This document shows, in pieces, positions 26,666-34,839 of a stretch of DNA of 64,000 nt (positions within the stretch are counted from its first letter, which is position 1; each line of letters begins with the position of its first letter). The DNA is from Luteimicrobium xylanilyticum (GTDB taxonomy: Bacteria > Actinomycetota > Actinomycetes > Actinomycetales > Cellulomonadaceae): assembly GCF_009429125.1 (NCBI RefSeq), contig NZ_CP045529.1, forward strand, positions 1,488,001 through 1,552,000, written 5' to 3'. The notes beneath the pieces are model-generated. The model saw only the letters and a list, made by a program, of their open reading frames with translations. It was not told the origin of the DNA and searched no databases. The translations under genes and the position numbers were made by a program.

Positions 26666-26833
26666 GGACGGGCCCTTCCGGCGTGCGGGAGCGGTGCGGT
26701 GCGCGGGTGCGTGGCGGCGGCGAGCCCGATACGGGCGCCGGGCGCGCGACGACGGCGCGCGCCGGGGACATGCGGTCCAAGTCCGGGCCGCCGCGACGAG
26801 CCAGGCACGGCTCGCGATCCCACGGCCAGCCTA
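26666..26833 (-). promoter_or_regulatory. Promoter and long GC-rich leader of the F420-0 transporter operon
   Basis: On the minus strand TAGGCT (26833 to 26828) is a -10 candidate, giving a leader of about 155 nt before the TTG start. The leader contains GCCCG-ATA-CGGGC (about 26723-26735) and an imperfect CCGGGCGCGCG/GCGCGCGCCGG hairpin. It does not match a cobalamin riboswitch consensus that I can recognise. Confidence 0.35.
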
Positions 26834-26874
26834 GTCGCGGTGCGGCCGTCCGGGTACACGGGAGGGTGCACGAG

Positions 26875-26880
26875 TAGCGT
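26875..26880 (+). promoter_or_regulatory. -10 element TAGCGT for the plus-strand SDR gene (leaderless pattern)
   Basis: TAGCGT ends 7 nt before the ATG at 26888; no Shine-Dalgarno is visible in the intervening TCCTCTC. Confidence 0.4.
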
Positions 26881-26887
26881 TCCTCTC

Positions 26888-27721
26888 ATGACCGAGGATC
26901 TGGCGGCCGGGCGGGCCGCGAACGCAGGGGGCGGCACGGCGACGACGGGATCCGGTGGAGGCGCCGGCCCCTACGGGCGCGCGCGTCGCGCCGTGGTGAC
27001 GGGGGCGTCGTCGGGCATCGGGGCGGCGAGCGTCGCGGCGCTGCGCGCGGACGGCTGGGCCGTGGTCGCGGTCGCGCGCCGGGAGGACCGGCTGCGTGAG
27101 GTCGCGGACCGCACCGGCGCGACCTACGTCGTCGCGGACGTCACGAGCGACGACGACGTCGCGCGCCTCGTCGAGCAGGTCGTCACCGCGGGTCCCGTCG
27201 ACGCCCTGGTGAACGTGGCGGGCGGCGCGCTCGGCGTCGACCCGGTCGCGCAGGCGGACCTCGACCAGTGGCGCCGCATGTACGAGCTGAACGTGCTCGG
27301 CACGGTCCGCATGGTCCAGGAGTTCCTGCCCGCGCTCCGCGACGCGGAGGGGACGGTCGCGGTCATCACCTCGACGGCGGCGCACGAGCCGTACGAGGGC
27401 GGCGGCGGGTACGTCGCGGCCAAGACCGCGGAACGGGTGGTCGCCCGCACGCTCCGGTTCGAGCTGGTCGGCGAGCCCGTGCGCGTGATCGACATCGCGC
27501 CCGGCATGGTGCAGACCGAGGAGTTCTCGCTCGTCCGCTACGGCGGCAACCAGGCCAAGGCCGACGCCGTGTACGCGGGCGTGCCGGGCCCGCTGACCGC
27601 CGAGGACGTCGCCGAGGCCGTGCGCTGGACGCTGTCGCTTCCCCCGCACGTCGACGTGGACGAGCTCGTCATCCGGCCACGCGCCCAGGCATCGGCCCAG
27701 CGCGTCGACCGCCACCCCTGA
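26888..27721 (+). CDS. Short-chain dehydrogenase/reductase (SDR)
   Basis: 277 aa; ~35-residue Gly/Ala-rich leader before the Rossmann motif VVTGASSGIGAASV. The later SDR elements are VAVARREDRLREV, the NAG-like stretch LVNVAGGALG, the catalytic serine in VITSTAAHEP and YxxxK in GGYVAAKTAER. It ends 20 nt from a convergent SDR gene (27742-28503) with which it shares the blocks DxWRRMYELNVLGT, ELVGEPVRV, TEEFSLVR and VIRPRAQA-like ends. The two are therefore inverted paralogues. Substrate unknown. Confidence 0.88.
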   Translation: MTEDLAAGRAANAGGGTATTGSGGGAGPYGRARRAVVTGASSGIGAASVAALRADGWAVVAVARREDRLREVADRTGATYVVADVTSDDDVARLVEQVVTAGPVDALVNVAGGALGVDPVAQADLDQWRRMYELNVLGTVRMVQEFLPALRDAEGTVAVITSTAAHEPYEGGGGYVAAKTAERVVARTLRFELVGEPVRVIDIAPGMVQTEEFSLVRYGGNQAKADAVYAGVPGPLTAEDVAEAVRWTLSLPPHVDVDELVIRPRAQASAQRVDRHP

Positions 27722-27741
27722 GCCCGGGGCCGTCCGGGGCC

Positions 27742-28503
27742 TCACACGCCGGTCCGCGCCACCTTCGTGTTGTGCGCCTGCGCCCGCGGCCGCACCACCA
27801 TGAGGTCGACGTTCACGTGGTCCGGCCGCGTGAGCATCCACACGATCGCGTCCGCGACGTCCTCGGCGACCAGCGGCTGGTAGCCCTCGTACACCGCGGC
27901 CGCGCGGGCCTCGTCGCCGTCGAACCTGACGAGCGAGAACTCCTCGGTCGCGACGTTGCCGGGGGAGATCTCGAGGACGCGGACGGGCTCGCCGACGAGC
28001 TCCCAGCGCAGGGTCGTGGTGAGCATCCGCTCCGCGTGCTTGACGCCCGTGTACCCCGCGCCCCCCTCGTAGGCGCCGTGCGCCGCGGTCGACGTCACCA
28101 CCAGGACGTCGCCGCCGCCGTCGGCACGCAGGAGCGGGAGCACCGCCTGGGTGACCCGGAGCGTGCCGAGGACGTTGAGCTCGTACATCCGCCGCCAGCC
28201 GTCGACGTCGGCCGTCTCGACGGGGTCGAGACCGAGCGCCCCGCCCGCGTTGTTCACCACGGCGTCGAGGCCGCCCGTCGCACCCAGGTGCTCCGCGAGG
28301 GCCTCCACCTGCGCGCCGTCGGTCACGTCGAGCGGGTACGCCAGAGCGCCCGCCTCGTCGGCCAGCGCAGCGAGCCGGTCGGCCCGGCGAGCGGCGGCCA
28401 CGACATCCCAACCCTGCGCCGCGAGCCCGCGGACGGTCGCGGCCCCGATGCCCGACGACGCGCCGGTGACGAGCGCGCGCCGCGTGCGGCCCGGCCGGCT
28501 CAT
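27742..28503 (-). CDS. SDR oxidoreductase at the end of the ureide catabolic operon
   Basis: 253 aa; the ATG overlaps the aminotransferase stop (ATGA). Rossmann ALVTGASSGIGAATV, NNAGGALG, catalytic Ser in VVTSTAAHGAYE and Tyr-Lys in GAGYTGVKHAER. Given the upstream class III aminotransferase and the ureide-hydrolysing enzymes, a role reducing malonate semialdehyde (the product of beta-alanine transamination) to 3-hydroxypropionate is plausible but inferred. It is paralogous to the convergent SDR next door, so one may have been recruited from the other. Confidence 0.87.
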   Translation of the reverse strand: MSRPGRTRRALVTGASSGIGAATVRGLAAQGWDVVAAARRADRLAALADEAGALAYPLDVTDGAQVEALAEHLGATGGLDAVVNNAGGALGLDPVETADVDGWRRMYELNVLGTLRVTQAVLPLLRADGGGDVLVVTSTAAHGAYEGGAGYTGVKHAERMLTTTLRWELVGEPVRVLEISPGNVATEEFSLVRFDGDEARAAAVYEGYQPLVAEDVADAIVWMLTRPDHVNVDLMVVRPRAQAHNTKVARTGV

Positions 28504-29837
28504 GCGCGCTCCCCGGCCACGTCGTCGAGCACGGTCGCGAGGATCGCGAGGCCCTCCCGGGCCTCGTCGGGGGTGACGACGCACGGCGGGACGACGTGCA
28601 CCCGGTTCTCGCTCGTGAAGGGCAGCAGCCCGCGCTCCAGGCAGCGGCCGCGGACGTCGGCCACCCGGTCCGGCGCCAGGGGGACCCGTGTGTCGGGGTC
28701 CTCGACGAGCTCGACCGCCCAGAAGACGCCGCTGCCGCGGACCTCCCCGACCAGGGGGTTGCGTCGGGCGAGCTCGTCGAGCGCCGGCGCGATGACCCGT
28801 GCGCCGACGTCCGCCGCGTTCTCCACGATGCGTTCGTCCTCCATCGCCTCGATCGTCGCCACGATCGCGGCCATCGCGAGGGGGTGGCCCGAGTACGTGA
28901 GGCCGCCCGGGTAGACGCGCTCGTCGAACGCGTGGGCCACCCGACCGGTGACGGCGACCCCGCCGGCGGGGACGTAGCCCGAGTTGACCCCCTTGGCGAA
29001 GGTCACCAGGTCCGGGACGACGTCGTGGCGGTCGAACGCGAACCACGACCCGGTGCGCCCGAAGCCGGCCATGACCTCGTCGAGCACGAGCAGGATGCCG
29101 TAGCGGTCGGCGATCTCGCGCACGCCCGTCAGATACCCGTCGGGCGGTGTGAGGACGCCCGCGGTCCCGGGGACGGTCTCGAGGAGGATCGCAGCCACCG
29201 AGTCGGGCCCCTCGGACTGCACCACGCGCTCGAGGTGGTGCAGCGCACGCTCGCACTCCTCCTGCGGCGTCCGGGCCCAGAACTCCGAGCGGTACAGGTA
29301 GGGACCGAACACGTGCACGTGCCCCCGTGCGTACTCGTTCGGCACGCGGCGCCAGTCACCCGTCGCGACGACCGCCGCGCCCGTGTTCCCGTGGTACGAG
29401 CGGTAGGCCGACACGACCTTGTCGCGGCCGGTCACGAGGCGCGCCATGCGGATCGCGTTCTCGTTGGCGTCGGCGCCGGCGTTGGTGAAGAAGATCTTCT
29501 CGAACGTGCCGGGCAGGTGCGCGAGCACCTTCTCGGCGGCCCGGGCCCGCGTGAGGTTCGCGGTCGCGGGGTTCACGGTCGTCAGGACCCCGGCCTGCTC
29601 CTGGATCGCCGCCACCACACGAGGGTGCTGGTGCCCGACGTTCGTGTTGACGAGCTGGCTCGAGAAGTCGAGCCAGCTCGTCCCGGCATGGTTCCAGACG
29701 CGGCAGCCCCGGGCGCCCGCGACGACGAACGACGGCAGGTGCGCCTGGGCCGACCAGGAGTGCAGGACCCGGGCGTGGTCGGCCGCGATCACCGCGGCGT
29801 CGAGCTCGGACCCCGCGAGGTCGTCGAAGGTGGTCAT
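28500..29837 (-). CDS. Class III (omega/beta-alanine-type) PLP aminotransferase
   Basis: 445 aa, ATG with GGAGG 8-12 nt upstream. Fold-type I class III features: FTNAGADANENAIRMAR, SYRSYHGNTGA, VLDEVMAGFGRTG and the PLP lysine in TFAKGVNSGYVP. The closest functional groups are beta-alanine/taurine:pyruvate and omega-amino acid transaminases. In this operon it would remove the amino group from beta-alanine released by the C-N hydrolase. The gene is separated from the upstream binding-protein gene by a strong hairpin. Confidence 0.87.
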   Translation of the reverse strand: MTTFDDLAGSELDAAVIAADHARVLHSWSAQAHLPSFVVAGARGCRVWNHAGTSWLDFSSQLVNTNVGHQHPRVVAAIQEQAGVLTTVNPATANLTRARAAEKVLAHLPGTFEKIFFTNAGADANENAIRMARLVTGRDKVVSAYRSYHGNTGAAVVATGDWRRVPNEYARGHVHVFGPYLYRSEFWARTPQEECERALHHLERVVQSEGPDSVAAILLETVPGTAGVLTPPDGYLTGVREIADRYGILLVLDEVMAGFGRTGSWFAFDRHDVVPDLVTFAKGVNSGYVPAGGVAVTGRVAHAFDERVYPGGLTYSGHPLAMAAIVATIEAMEDERIVENAADVGARVIAPALDELARRNPLVGEVRGSGVFWAVELVEDPDTRVPLAPDRVADVRGRCLERGLLPFTSENRVHVVPPCVVTPDEAREGLAILATVLDDVAGERA

Positions 29838-29854
29838 GACTGGGTCCTCCCGTG

Positions 29855-29883
29855 GGCCGGGGCCGCCGTCGACGGCCCCGGCC
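29855..29883 (-). terminator. Intra-operon hairpin between the binding-protein and aminotransferase genes
   Basis: Perfect 11-bp GC inverted repeat (29855-29865 and 29873-29883) with a 7-nt loop, just upstream of the aminotransferase Shine-Dalgarno. Position suggests partial termination or RNA 3' protection, which would favour the binding protein over downstream enzymes. Confidence 0.5.
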
Positions 29884-29919
29884 GGTCGCTACTTGTGCAG
29901 GGTGGGCGAGGTGGGACGG

Positions 29920-31113
29920 CTACTTGCCGCCCTCCTTGAGCTCGACGTCGATCGGCGTGAAGTCCTTGCCGACGACGTCGACGCCTTGCGCCTCGAGGTT
30001 CTTGAGCGCCTTCGTGACGTACTCGTTGCTGTACGCGGTCGACGGCGGCTCCTTGGTGATGATCGTCGAACCCGTGTCGTCCTTGGTGTGGAGCGCGATG
30101 TCGACGGTCCGCTTCCACGCGGCGGGATCGATCGTCCCGATGCCCCCGGACGTGCTCGGCCAGATCAGCTTGTTGACCTCGTTGGCCATCCACAGCTGGT
30201 GGCTCGTCCCGAGGGTCGAGCCTGCCGCCGTGACGATGTCGGCGGCCTCCTTCGGGTGGTCGCGGACGTAGACCCAGCCCTTGATGGAGGCCTCGACGAA
30301 CTTCTCGGTCTCGGTCGCGTAGGAAGGATCGTCGGCGAGCTTGTTCGCGTCCGCCCAGATGGCGTCCTGGAGCATGGCCGTGCCCTCGTCGTTCCAGTCG
30401 ATGATGTTGAGGTCGCTCTTCTGGTAGAGCTTGCCGGTCTTCGGGTTCTTGGTCTCGAGGACCTGGGCGAGCTCGTTGTACGTCATGGCCTGCGCGGCGT
30501 CGATGTCGCCCGAGAGGAAGCCGTTCATGTCGAACGCCTGCTGGACGAGGTCGATGTCCTTGTCGGTGTCGATGCCCGCCTTCTGCATCCCGGCGAACAG
30601 CTCCCACTGGTTGCCGTAGCCCCAGCTGCCGACCTTCTTCCCCTTGAGGTCGGCGGGCGTCGTGATGCCCTTGTCCTTGAACGAGATCTGCGTCGTGCCG
30701 GACCGCTCGAAGATCTGGGCGACGTCGGTCACGGCGGTGCCCTGCTCGATCGAGCCCAGCACCTTCGGGACCCAGGAGATCGCGTAGTCGGCGTCGCCGG
30801 CCGCCAGCACGTCGATGGGGACCGTGTCGGTGCCGGCCTCCTGGATGGTGACGTCGAGCCCGGCGTCCTTGTAGTAGCCGAGCTTGAGCGCGGCGTAGTA
30901 GCCGGCGAACTGGGCGTCGGCGACCCACTGGAGCTGGAGCCGGACGGGCGTGAGCCCGCCCTTCGTCGACGACGCGTCGTCGTTCGCGCCCGACGACGAG
31001 CTCGAGCAGCCCGCGAGGGCCAGGGCCGCGACCGTGGCGGTCGCGGCGAGGGCCCGGCGATGGCGGCGCGGCTCGTGGGGGCGGGGCGAGGCGGTGCCGG
31101 TCGGTGGAGTCAT
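29920..31113 (-). CDS. NMT1/THI5-like ABC transporter substrate-binding lipoprotein
   Basis: 397 aa, ATG with GAGAGGAACG upstream. A twin-basic-rich N-region leads to the lipobox ALAGC (about residue 36). The SsuA/THI5 fold is clear: LQLQWVADAQFAGYYAALKL, GYYKDAGLDVTIQEAG, DLKGKKVGSWGYGNQWELF. Members bind pyrimidine precursors, riboflavin-like compounds, taurine or nitrate-type ligands. With a dihydropyrimidinase in the operon, a pyrimidine or hydantoin ligand is the leading guess. It works with the two permeases and the ATPase encoded just upstream. Confidence 0.88.
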   Translation of the reverse strand: MTPPTGTASPRPHEPRRHRRALAATATVAALALAGCSSSSSGANDDASSTKGGLTPVRLQLQWVADAQFAGYYAALKLGYYKDAGLDVTIQEAGTDTVPIDVLAAGDADYAISWVPKVLGSIEQGTAVTDVAQIFERSGTTQISFKDKGITTPADLKGKKVGSWGYGNQWELFAGMQKAGIDTDKDIDLVQQAFDMNGFLSGDIDAAQAMTYNELAQVLETKNPKTGKLYQKSDLNIIDWNDEGTAMLQDAIWADANKLADDPSYATETEKFVEASIKGWVYVRDHPKEAADIVTAAGSTLGTSHQLWMANEVNKLIWPSTSGGIGTIDPAAWKRTVDIALHTKDDTGSTIITKEPPSTAYSNEYVTKALKNLEAQGVDVVGKDFTPIDVELKEGGK

Positions 31114-31192
31114 GGTCGTTCCTCTCGGGTGGCGCTGCTGGTCGGGCGGGTTCGGAAGGGACGAAGGGAGGGCGCGGGCGCGTGGCGGAGGT

Positions 31193-31969
31193 TCAGGGGC
31201 TCGATGCGGAGCGTCGTGCGACGAGGCGCTCGAGGCCCGCGGCGGCGCCGAAGAACACGAGACCGATCACGACGGCGCCCACCACGTACGCCCAGGCCAG
31301 GGCGTACTGGCTCGACGAGACCGCGGACGTGATGGCCTTGCCGAGCCCGTCGACCGGCCCACCGAAGTACTCGGCGACGAGGGCCGAGATCACGCTGAGC
31401 GAGGACGCGATCGTCAGGCCGGCGAACACGAGCGGCAGCGCGCCCGGGAGCGTCACGGTGCGTGTCGCCTGCCACCGGGACGCGGAGAACGCCCGCATGA
31501 GGTCGCGATGCACGGGGGCGACGGTGCGCAGCCCGCGCAGCGCGTTGACGTACACGGGCACGAACGCCGCCAGCGCTGCGACGACGACGCGGGCGGTCTG
31601 CGCCCCCGTGCCGAACATCGTGTAGAGCACGGGCGCGAGCGCGGGCACGGGCATCACCGAGACCGCGGCCACGAGCGGGGCGGCCGCCCCCGCGACGCTG
31701 CTGACGGCGGCGGCGACGCCGGCGCACACGAGCGCCAGCACGACGCCGATCAGCAGCCCGACGGCGGCGTTCTGGGCCGTGGTGAGGGCGCCTGACCAGA
31801 CCGCGTCGACGTGGTCGCCGAGGGCGGTGGCGATGGCGCGCGGCGCGGGGAGCACGTACGGCTTCACGTCGAAGCGGTCGACGGCTTCCTGCCACACGAC
31901 GAGGACGAGCGCGCCGAGCGCGAGCGGCGCGACGACGGCGCGCACGCGGAGCGACCTCGAGCGCCTCAT
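31193..31969 (-). CDS. ABC transporter permease (SsuC/TauC type), first copy
   Basis: 258 aa, about six membrane helices. The EAA-type cytoplasmic loop is seen around LRTVAPVHRDLMRAFSASRW followed by TLPGALPLVFAGL. Its ATG overlaps the ATPase stop (ATGA). Two different permease genes in this operon imply a heterodimeric channel, whereas many NitT/TauT systems use a homodimer. Confidence 0.88.
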   Translation of the reverse strand: MRRSRSLRVRAVVAPLALGALVLVVWQEAVDRFDVKPYVLPAPRAIATALGDHVDAVWSGALTTAQNAAVGLLIGVVLALVCAGVAAAVSSVAGAAAPLVAAVSVMPVPALAPVLYTMFGTGAQTARVVVAALAAFVPVYVNALRGLRTVAPVHRDLMRAFSASRWQATRTVTLPGALPLVFAGLTIASSLSVISALVAEYFGGPVDGLGKAITSAVSSSQYALAWAYVVGAVVIGLVFFGAAAGLERLVARRSASSP

Positions 31970-32847
31970 CGCAGGTCCATCCCACGGGTCGCCGGGACCC
32001 GGGCCGGAGCCGCCGCGCCGGCGAGGTCGTCCGTGCCCGGGTCGTCGTCGTCCGGACCGTGCAGCGCTTCGCGCACGCGGGCCACGTCGGCGAAGAACGC
32101 CGCGTCCTCGCGCGCGTCGACACCGTCCGGCACCGCCGGACGCGAGACGGGGACGATCGTCCGGACCCGACCCGGCCGGGCCGACATCACGACGACCCGG
32201 TCCGACAGGTAGACGGCCTCCGGGATCGAGTGGGTCACGAACACGACCGCCGCACCGGTCTCGGACCGCACGCGCAGCAGCTCGGTCTGCATGCGCTCTC
32301 GCGTCATCTCGTCGAGCGCGCCGAAGGGCTCGTCCATGAGGAGCAGGCTCGGCTGCTCGGCGAGGGCACGCGCGATGGCGACGCGCTGCTGCATGCCGCC
32401 GGAGAGCTGGTGCGGGTAGTGGCCGGCGAACGGCGTCAGGCCGATCAGGTCGACGAGCTCGCGGGCCCGCTGCCGTCGGGCGGCCCGCGGAGTCCCGTGC
32501 AGCTCGAGCGGCAGCTCGACGTTCGCGAGCACGGTCCGCCAGGGCAGGAGGCCCGCCTGCTGGAACGCGATCCCGTACTCGTGCGCCTCGCGGGCGACGT
32601 GCGCCGGCCGGTCGAAGACCTCGACGGTCCCGGACGTCGGGCGGTCGAGGTCCGCGACGAGGCGCAGCAGGGTCGACTTGCCGCAGCCCGACGGCCCGAT
32701 CAGGGACACGAACTCACCTGCGGCGACCGTCAGGGAGACGTCGTCGAGCGCGACCACCTGCCCGGTGCGGCTGCGGAACTCGCGGCGGACGGACGACACC
32801 CGCACGGCGGGGGCGGGCGTGGGGGCGGAAGCTGTGTCGGGGCTCAC
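31966..32847 (-). CDS. ABC transporter ATP-binding protein (NitT/TauT type)
   Basis: 293 aa, GTG start overlapping the preceding permease stop. Walker A LIGPSGCGKSTLL, Q-loop AFQQAGLLPWRTVLANV, signature LSGGMQQRVAIARAL, Walker B LLLMDEPFGALDEMTRE and the H-loop VTHSIPEAVYLSDR. This is the SsuB/TauB/NrtD pattern. A ~40-residue Asp/Ala-rich C-terminal extension follows the ATPase core and has no evident domain. Confidence 0.92.
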   Translation of the reverse strand: MSPDTASAPTPAPAVRVSSVRREFRSRTGQVVALDDVSLTVAAGEFVSLIGPSGCGKSTLLRLVADLDRPTSGTVEVFDRPAHVAREAHEYGIAFQQAGLLPWRTVLANVELPLELHGTPRAARRQRARELVDLIGLTPFAGHYPHQLSGGMQQRVAIARALAEQPSLLLMDEPFGALDEMTRERMQTELLRVRSETGAAVVFVTHSIPEAVYLSDRVVVMSARPGRVRTIVPVSRPAVPDGVDAREDAAFFADVARVREALHGPDDDDPGTDDLAGAAAPARVPATRGMDLR

Positions 32848-33764
32848 GACTGGACCTCCGAGGACCGGTAGCGGGACAGGGGGACGGCCAGCAGCGCGAC
32901 GGCGGCCGCCGCCACGAGCCCGACCAGGACCGCGCCCGCGATGGGCGACCACTGCTTGGCGGGATCGGAGCTGCCGGTCGCCCCGAACTCGACGATCATC
33001 CGGCCGACGCCTCCGCGCAGGCCGATCGAGACCTCCCCGACGACGGTCCCGACCACGGCGCTCGCCGCAGCGAGGCGCAGGGCGGGCAGCAGGTACGGCA
33101 CGCTCGCGGGCAGCCGCAGCCGGCGGAACGTCTGCCACCAGCCGGCGCCGTACGCGCGCATGAGCTCGACGTGGACGGCGTCCGGCGAGGCGAAGCCACG
33201 CAGCGCGCCGACGGACACGGGGAAGAACGCGAGGTAGGAAGCGATGACGGCGACCGACCACCAGTCGGGCCAGGCGAGCGTGCCGACGTGGAGCTGCGAC
33301 CCCCAGCGCCGGACCAGCGGGGCGAGCGCGATGAGGGGCACGGTCTGGCTGAGCACGACCCACGGGAGGACGGCGTCCCGAGCGGTGCGCAGCCCTTGCA
33401 TGAGCATGCCCAGCAGGAGTCCGACCACGACGCCCACGACCCAGCCCGTCGCCGCCGTGCGCAGCGTGAAGCCGCACGCGCCGAGGACCGCCTGCCACAG
33501 CGGAGGAGCGTCCGGCGCCCCCGTCACGGGCTCGAGGGCGCGCGACCACATCTCCCACAGGTGAGGCATCGCGAGGTCGCTCGTGCGCGGGAGCACGAGC
33601 GTGCTGCCGATGCTCACGCCGGTCTCCGGGGCGAGCGCCTTGTAGCCCTCCCAGACGACACCGAGCCCGACGACGCCGGCGGCACCGAGCAGCACGGCCT
33701 TGACCTGCGTGCGGCTCGGGCGGGGCAGGCGGAGCCCTTCCGTGCTCGTGCGCTCGCCGCTCAT
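32844..33764 (-). CDS. ABC transporter permease (SsuC/TauC type), second copy
   Basis: 306 aa; its ATG overlaps the LLM gene stop (ATGA). Cytoplasmic N-terminus, one helix near 22-45 (AVLLGAAGVVGLGVVWEGY), then a periplasmic stretch and five more helices. The EAA loop is around LRGFASPDAVHVELMRAYGA with RRLRLPASVPYLLPALRL. It is longer and only distantly similar to the other permease in the operon, supporting a heterodimer. Confidence 0.88.
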   Translation of the reverse strand: MSGERTSTEGLRLPRPSRTQVKAVLLGAAGVVGLGVVWEGYKALAPETGVSIGSTLVLPRTSDLAMPHLWEMWSRALEPVTGAPDAPPLWQAVLGACGFTLRTAATGWVVGVVVGLLLGMLMQGLRTARDAVLPWVVLSQTVPLIALAPLVRRWGSQLHVGTLAWPDWWSVAVIASYLAFFPVSVGALRGFASPDAVHVELMRAYGAGWWQTFRRLRLPASVPYLLPALRLAAASAVVGTVVGEVSIGLRGGVGRMIVEFGATGSSDPAKQWSPIAGAVLVGLVAAAAVALLAVPLSRYRSSEVQS

Positions 33765-34792
33765 GCGCTCGCCGTCACGTGGTCGGCGAGGGCAGGGATG
33801 ACGCGCTCGCCGTAGCCGAGGAGCGTGCCCTCCTTGTGGTCGTGCTGCAGGTAGGCCGCGAACTGGTCGACCCCGAGGGCCCGCAGCGCCTCGAGCTTCT
33901 CGACGTGCTCGCGGGGCGAGCCGAGAAGGCAGAACCGCTCGACGATCTCGTCCGGCACGAACCGGGTGTGCGAGTTCCCGGCGCGACCGTGCTCGTTGTA
34001 GTCGTAGCCCTCGCGGTCGCGGATGTAGTCGGTCAGGGCCCGGGGGACCGCGGCGGAGGTGCCGTAGCGCGCCACGATGTCGGCGACGTGGTTGCCCACC
34101 ATCCCGCCGAACCAGCGGCACTGCTCGCGCATGTGGGCGCGGGCCGCGGGTGAGTCGCCGTCGCCGAGGTAGGCCGGAGCCGCGACGCAGAACCGGATGG
34201 CGTCGGGATCGCGGCCCGCCGCCTCCGCGGAGTCGCGGACCGCGCGGATCATCCAGGCCGCGAGGTCGGGGTCGGCGAGCTGCAGGATGTAGCCGTCCCC
34301 GACCTCCCCGGTCAGGCGCAGCGCCTGCGGCCCGTAGGCGGCGACCCAGACCTCCAGGCTCGAGCCGGTGCTCCACGGGAACCGCACGGTCGCGCCGTTG
34401 ATCTCGACCGCGCGCGAGTTCGCGAGCTCGCGGACCACGTGGACGGCGTCCCGCAGCGTGGCGAGGTTCGACGGTCGGCCGTTGAGCGTGCGCACCGCGG
34501 AGTCACCCCGGCCGATGCCGCACACCGTGCGGTTGCCGTACATCTCGTTCAGCGTCGCGAACATGGACGCGAGGACCGTCCAGTCGCGCGTCGCGGGGTT
34601 CGTGACCATCGGACCGACGGTGATCTTCCTCGTCGCGGCGAGGATCGCGGAGAAGACGACGAAGGGCTCCTCCCAGAGCAGGTGCGAGTCGAAGGTCCAG
34701 GCGTGGGTGAACCCGTGGTTCTCCGCCTGGCGTGCGAGGTCGACGACCCGCGAGGCGGGCGGGTCGTTCTGCAGGACGATGCCGAAGTCCAT
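33761..34792 (-). CDS. LLM-class (luciferase-like) F420/flavin-dependent oxidoreductase in the ureide operon
   Basis: 343 aa, ATG with GGGAG upstream. Luciferase-like TIM barrel: DFGIVLQNDPPASRVVDLAR, WTFDSHLLWEEPFVV, ITVGPMVTNPATRDW, GIGRGDSAVRTLNGRP and VWVAAYGPQALRLTGEVGDG. It resembles the CPS_4681-type F420-dependent subgroup (TIGR03842 from memory) that occurs beside dihydropyrimidinases. Possible jobs: F420H2- or flavin-dependent ring reduction, or RutA-like oxygenation of a pyrimidine. It is the only redox enzyme in the operon that could act before the hydantoinase, because no dihydropyrimidine dehydrogenase is encoded nearby. Confidence 0.85.
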   Translation of the reverse strand: MDFGIVLQNDPPASRVVDLARQAENHGFTHAWTFDSHLLWEEPFVVFSAILAATRKITVGPMVTNPATRDWTVLASMFATLNEMYGNRTVCGIGRGDSAVRTLNGRPSNLATLRDAVHVVRELANSRAVEINGATVRFPWSTGSSLEVWVAAYGPQALRLTGEVGDGYILQLADPDLAAWMIRAVRDSAEAAGRDPDAIRFCVAAPAYLGDGDSPAARAHMREQCRWFGGMVGNHVADIVARYGTSAAVPRALTDYIRDREGYDYNEHGRAGNSHTRFVPDEIVERFCLLGSPREHVEKLEALRALGVDQFAAYLQHDHKEGTLLGYGERVIPALADHVTASA

Positions 34793-34839
34793 GTCGCTCC
34801 CGGGGTGAGGGGTGGGCGCTGGGGGCCGCGTGGCCGCGC

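Noticed and set aside
26666-26833. Cobalamin riboswitch before the FecCD-type transporter
   Set aside because: No recognisable B12-box on either strand; the transporter's cof neighbours give a better explanation.
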